Assembly (NCBI GenBank): GCA_005883175.1
Contig: VAYV01000047.1
Span: 1-6,133 of the forward strand
DNA: 6,133 nt
Origin: Actinomycetota bacterium
GTDB lineage: Bacteria; Actinomycetota; AC-67
Direction: 5' to 3'
The notes under the pieces are model-generated. The model searched no databases and was not told the DNA's origin. It saw nothing but the letters and a program-made list of their open reading frames with translations. The stretch's first letter is position 1, and each line of letters starts with the position of its first letter. The translations under genes and the position numbers were made by a program. Of the stretch, positions 5,937 through 6,133 are shown in pieces.

Positions 5937-5947
5937 TCCTCCCTCCT
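5937..5947 (-). promoter_or_regulatory. Strong ribosome binding site of the DUF6158-like gene
   Basis: The reverse strand reads AGGAGGGAGGA, two overlapping Shine-Dalgarno cores, 7 bases before the ATG at 5929-5927. It is the strongest ribosome binding site in the window and contrasts with the lack of one in front of udgX. Ribosomes for both genes may therefore load mainly here. Confidence 0.7.
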
Positions 5948-5997
5948 GTTGTGATGTTTTCCGGCGTGGTGCGTGCGCAAACTTTCACCGTTTTTAC

Positions 5998-6020
5998 CGG
6001 CGTTTCTGTCATAGACGCCG
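5998..6020. repeat. Inverted repeat CGGCGT/ACGCCG in the divergent intergenic region
   Basis: CGGCGT (5998-6003) and ACGCCG (6015-6020) are perfect 6 bp arms around an 11-base centre. A further copy of CCGGCGT lies at 5961-5967, in the same orientation as the left arm, 36 bp upstream. The sites lie between the DUF6158-like/udgX unit and the divergent helix-turn-helix gene, immediately before the latter, so they are candidates for a regulator operator. The short arms and GC-rich composition mean chance is not excluded. Confidence 0.35.
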
Positions 6021-6022
6021 TG

Positions 6023-6028
6023 TACATT
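6023..6028 (+). promoter_or_regulatory. Candidate -10 box for a leaderless transcript of the HTH gene
   Basis: TACATT fits the TAnnnT core of bacterial -10 elements and ends 6 bases before the ATG at 6035, so a start at +1 would coincide with the first codon. This is the usual geometry of leaderless genes in actinobacteria. I see no convincing -35 element. Confidence 0.35.
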
Positions 6029-6034
6029 GGCCTC

Positions 6035-6133
6035 ATGAGTTGCGAACGACGTGAACGCAAGAAAGAGAAGGCGCGCCAGCTTCGGTGGCTGGGTTTCTCC
6101 ACGCCGCAGATCGCGAAGATGCTGGCGGTGAAG
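6035..6133 (+). CDS. Partial helix-turn-helix protein (3' end outside window)
   Basis: An ATG at 6035 opens a frame with no stop to the window edge, giving 33 residues. A basic, charged start (RRERKKEKARQ) is followed by LRWLGFSTPQIAKMLAVK, which looks like the first two helices of a helix-turn-helix (compare the LRxxGxSxxxIAxxLxVS pattern of resolvase/transposase-like and small actinobacterial HTH proteins). The rest, and therefore the family, cannot be seen. No Shine-Dalgarno precedes the ATG. Instead TACATT at 6023-6028 sits at -10 spacing from the ATG itself, consistent with a leaderless transcript. It is divergent from the DUF6158-like/udgX unit with 105 bp between the starts. Confidence 0.6.
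   Translation, partial: MSCERRERKKEKARQLRWLGFSTPQIAKMLAVK

Overview
This 6.1 kb window reads as a core-genome segment of a high-GC bacterium, most likely a deep-branching member of the Actinomycetota. Four things point there. The housekeeping block rsmI / metG / tatD / rsmA / ispE is typical of Gram-positive lineages. A UdgX-type uracil-DNA glycosylase is present. The small protein next to it resembles an actinobacterial domain of unknown function (DUF6158-like). GC at third codon positions is very strong, which leaves long open shadow frames on both strands. The assignment is an inference from gene content; no marker here fixes the class.

Layout. Positions 1-713 (+) hold the C-terminal five-sixths of rsmI (16S rRNA C1402 ribose methyltransferase), cut by the window edge. 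Positions 710-958 (-) hold a small AbrB-type regulator with a four-cysteine tail. It converges on rsmI and overlaps it by 4 bp. A 122 bp intergenic region (959-1080) separates it from the divergent forward run metG (1081-2610), tatD (2618-3376), rsmA/ksgA (3376-4206) and ispE (4203-5063). That run is packed with gaps or overlaps of 7, -1 and -4 bp, so it is probably one transcript, started from a TATAAT -10 box at 1013-1018. On the reverse strand, an 84-residue acidic/charged protein (5675-5929) is followed 3 bp later by udgX (5060-5671). This pair runs head-on into ispE, again with a 4 bp stop-codon overlap. At the right edge a divergent forward gene (6035 onward) begins with a helix-turn-helix-like stretch and is cut off.

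How the genes fit together. RsmI and RsmA modify 16S rRNA, and MetG charges tRNA-Met, so the forward block mainly serves translation. TatD is a metal-dependent nuclease, and IspE performs the fourth step of the MEP isoprenoid pathway. The order rsmI - (abrB) - metG - tatD - rsmA - ispE, including the reversed abrB, mirrors the yabC-abrB-metS-yabD-...-ksgA-...-ispE region of Bacillus subtilis. The genes usually found between tatD and rsmA (rnmV in Firmicutes, an rpf-like gene in many actinobacteria) are absent. The reverse-strand pair looks like a separate DNA-repair unit.

The most noteworthy points are: the UdgX with its intact KRRIH covalent-trap loop and a His in place of one presumed Fe-S cysteine; its tight coupling to an uncharacterised small protein; the two 4 bp convergent stop-codon overlaps; and the conserved antiparallel abrB. 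I found no mobile element, CRISPR array, tRNA or rRNA.
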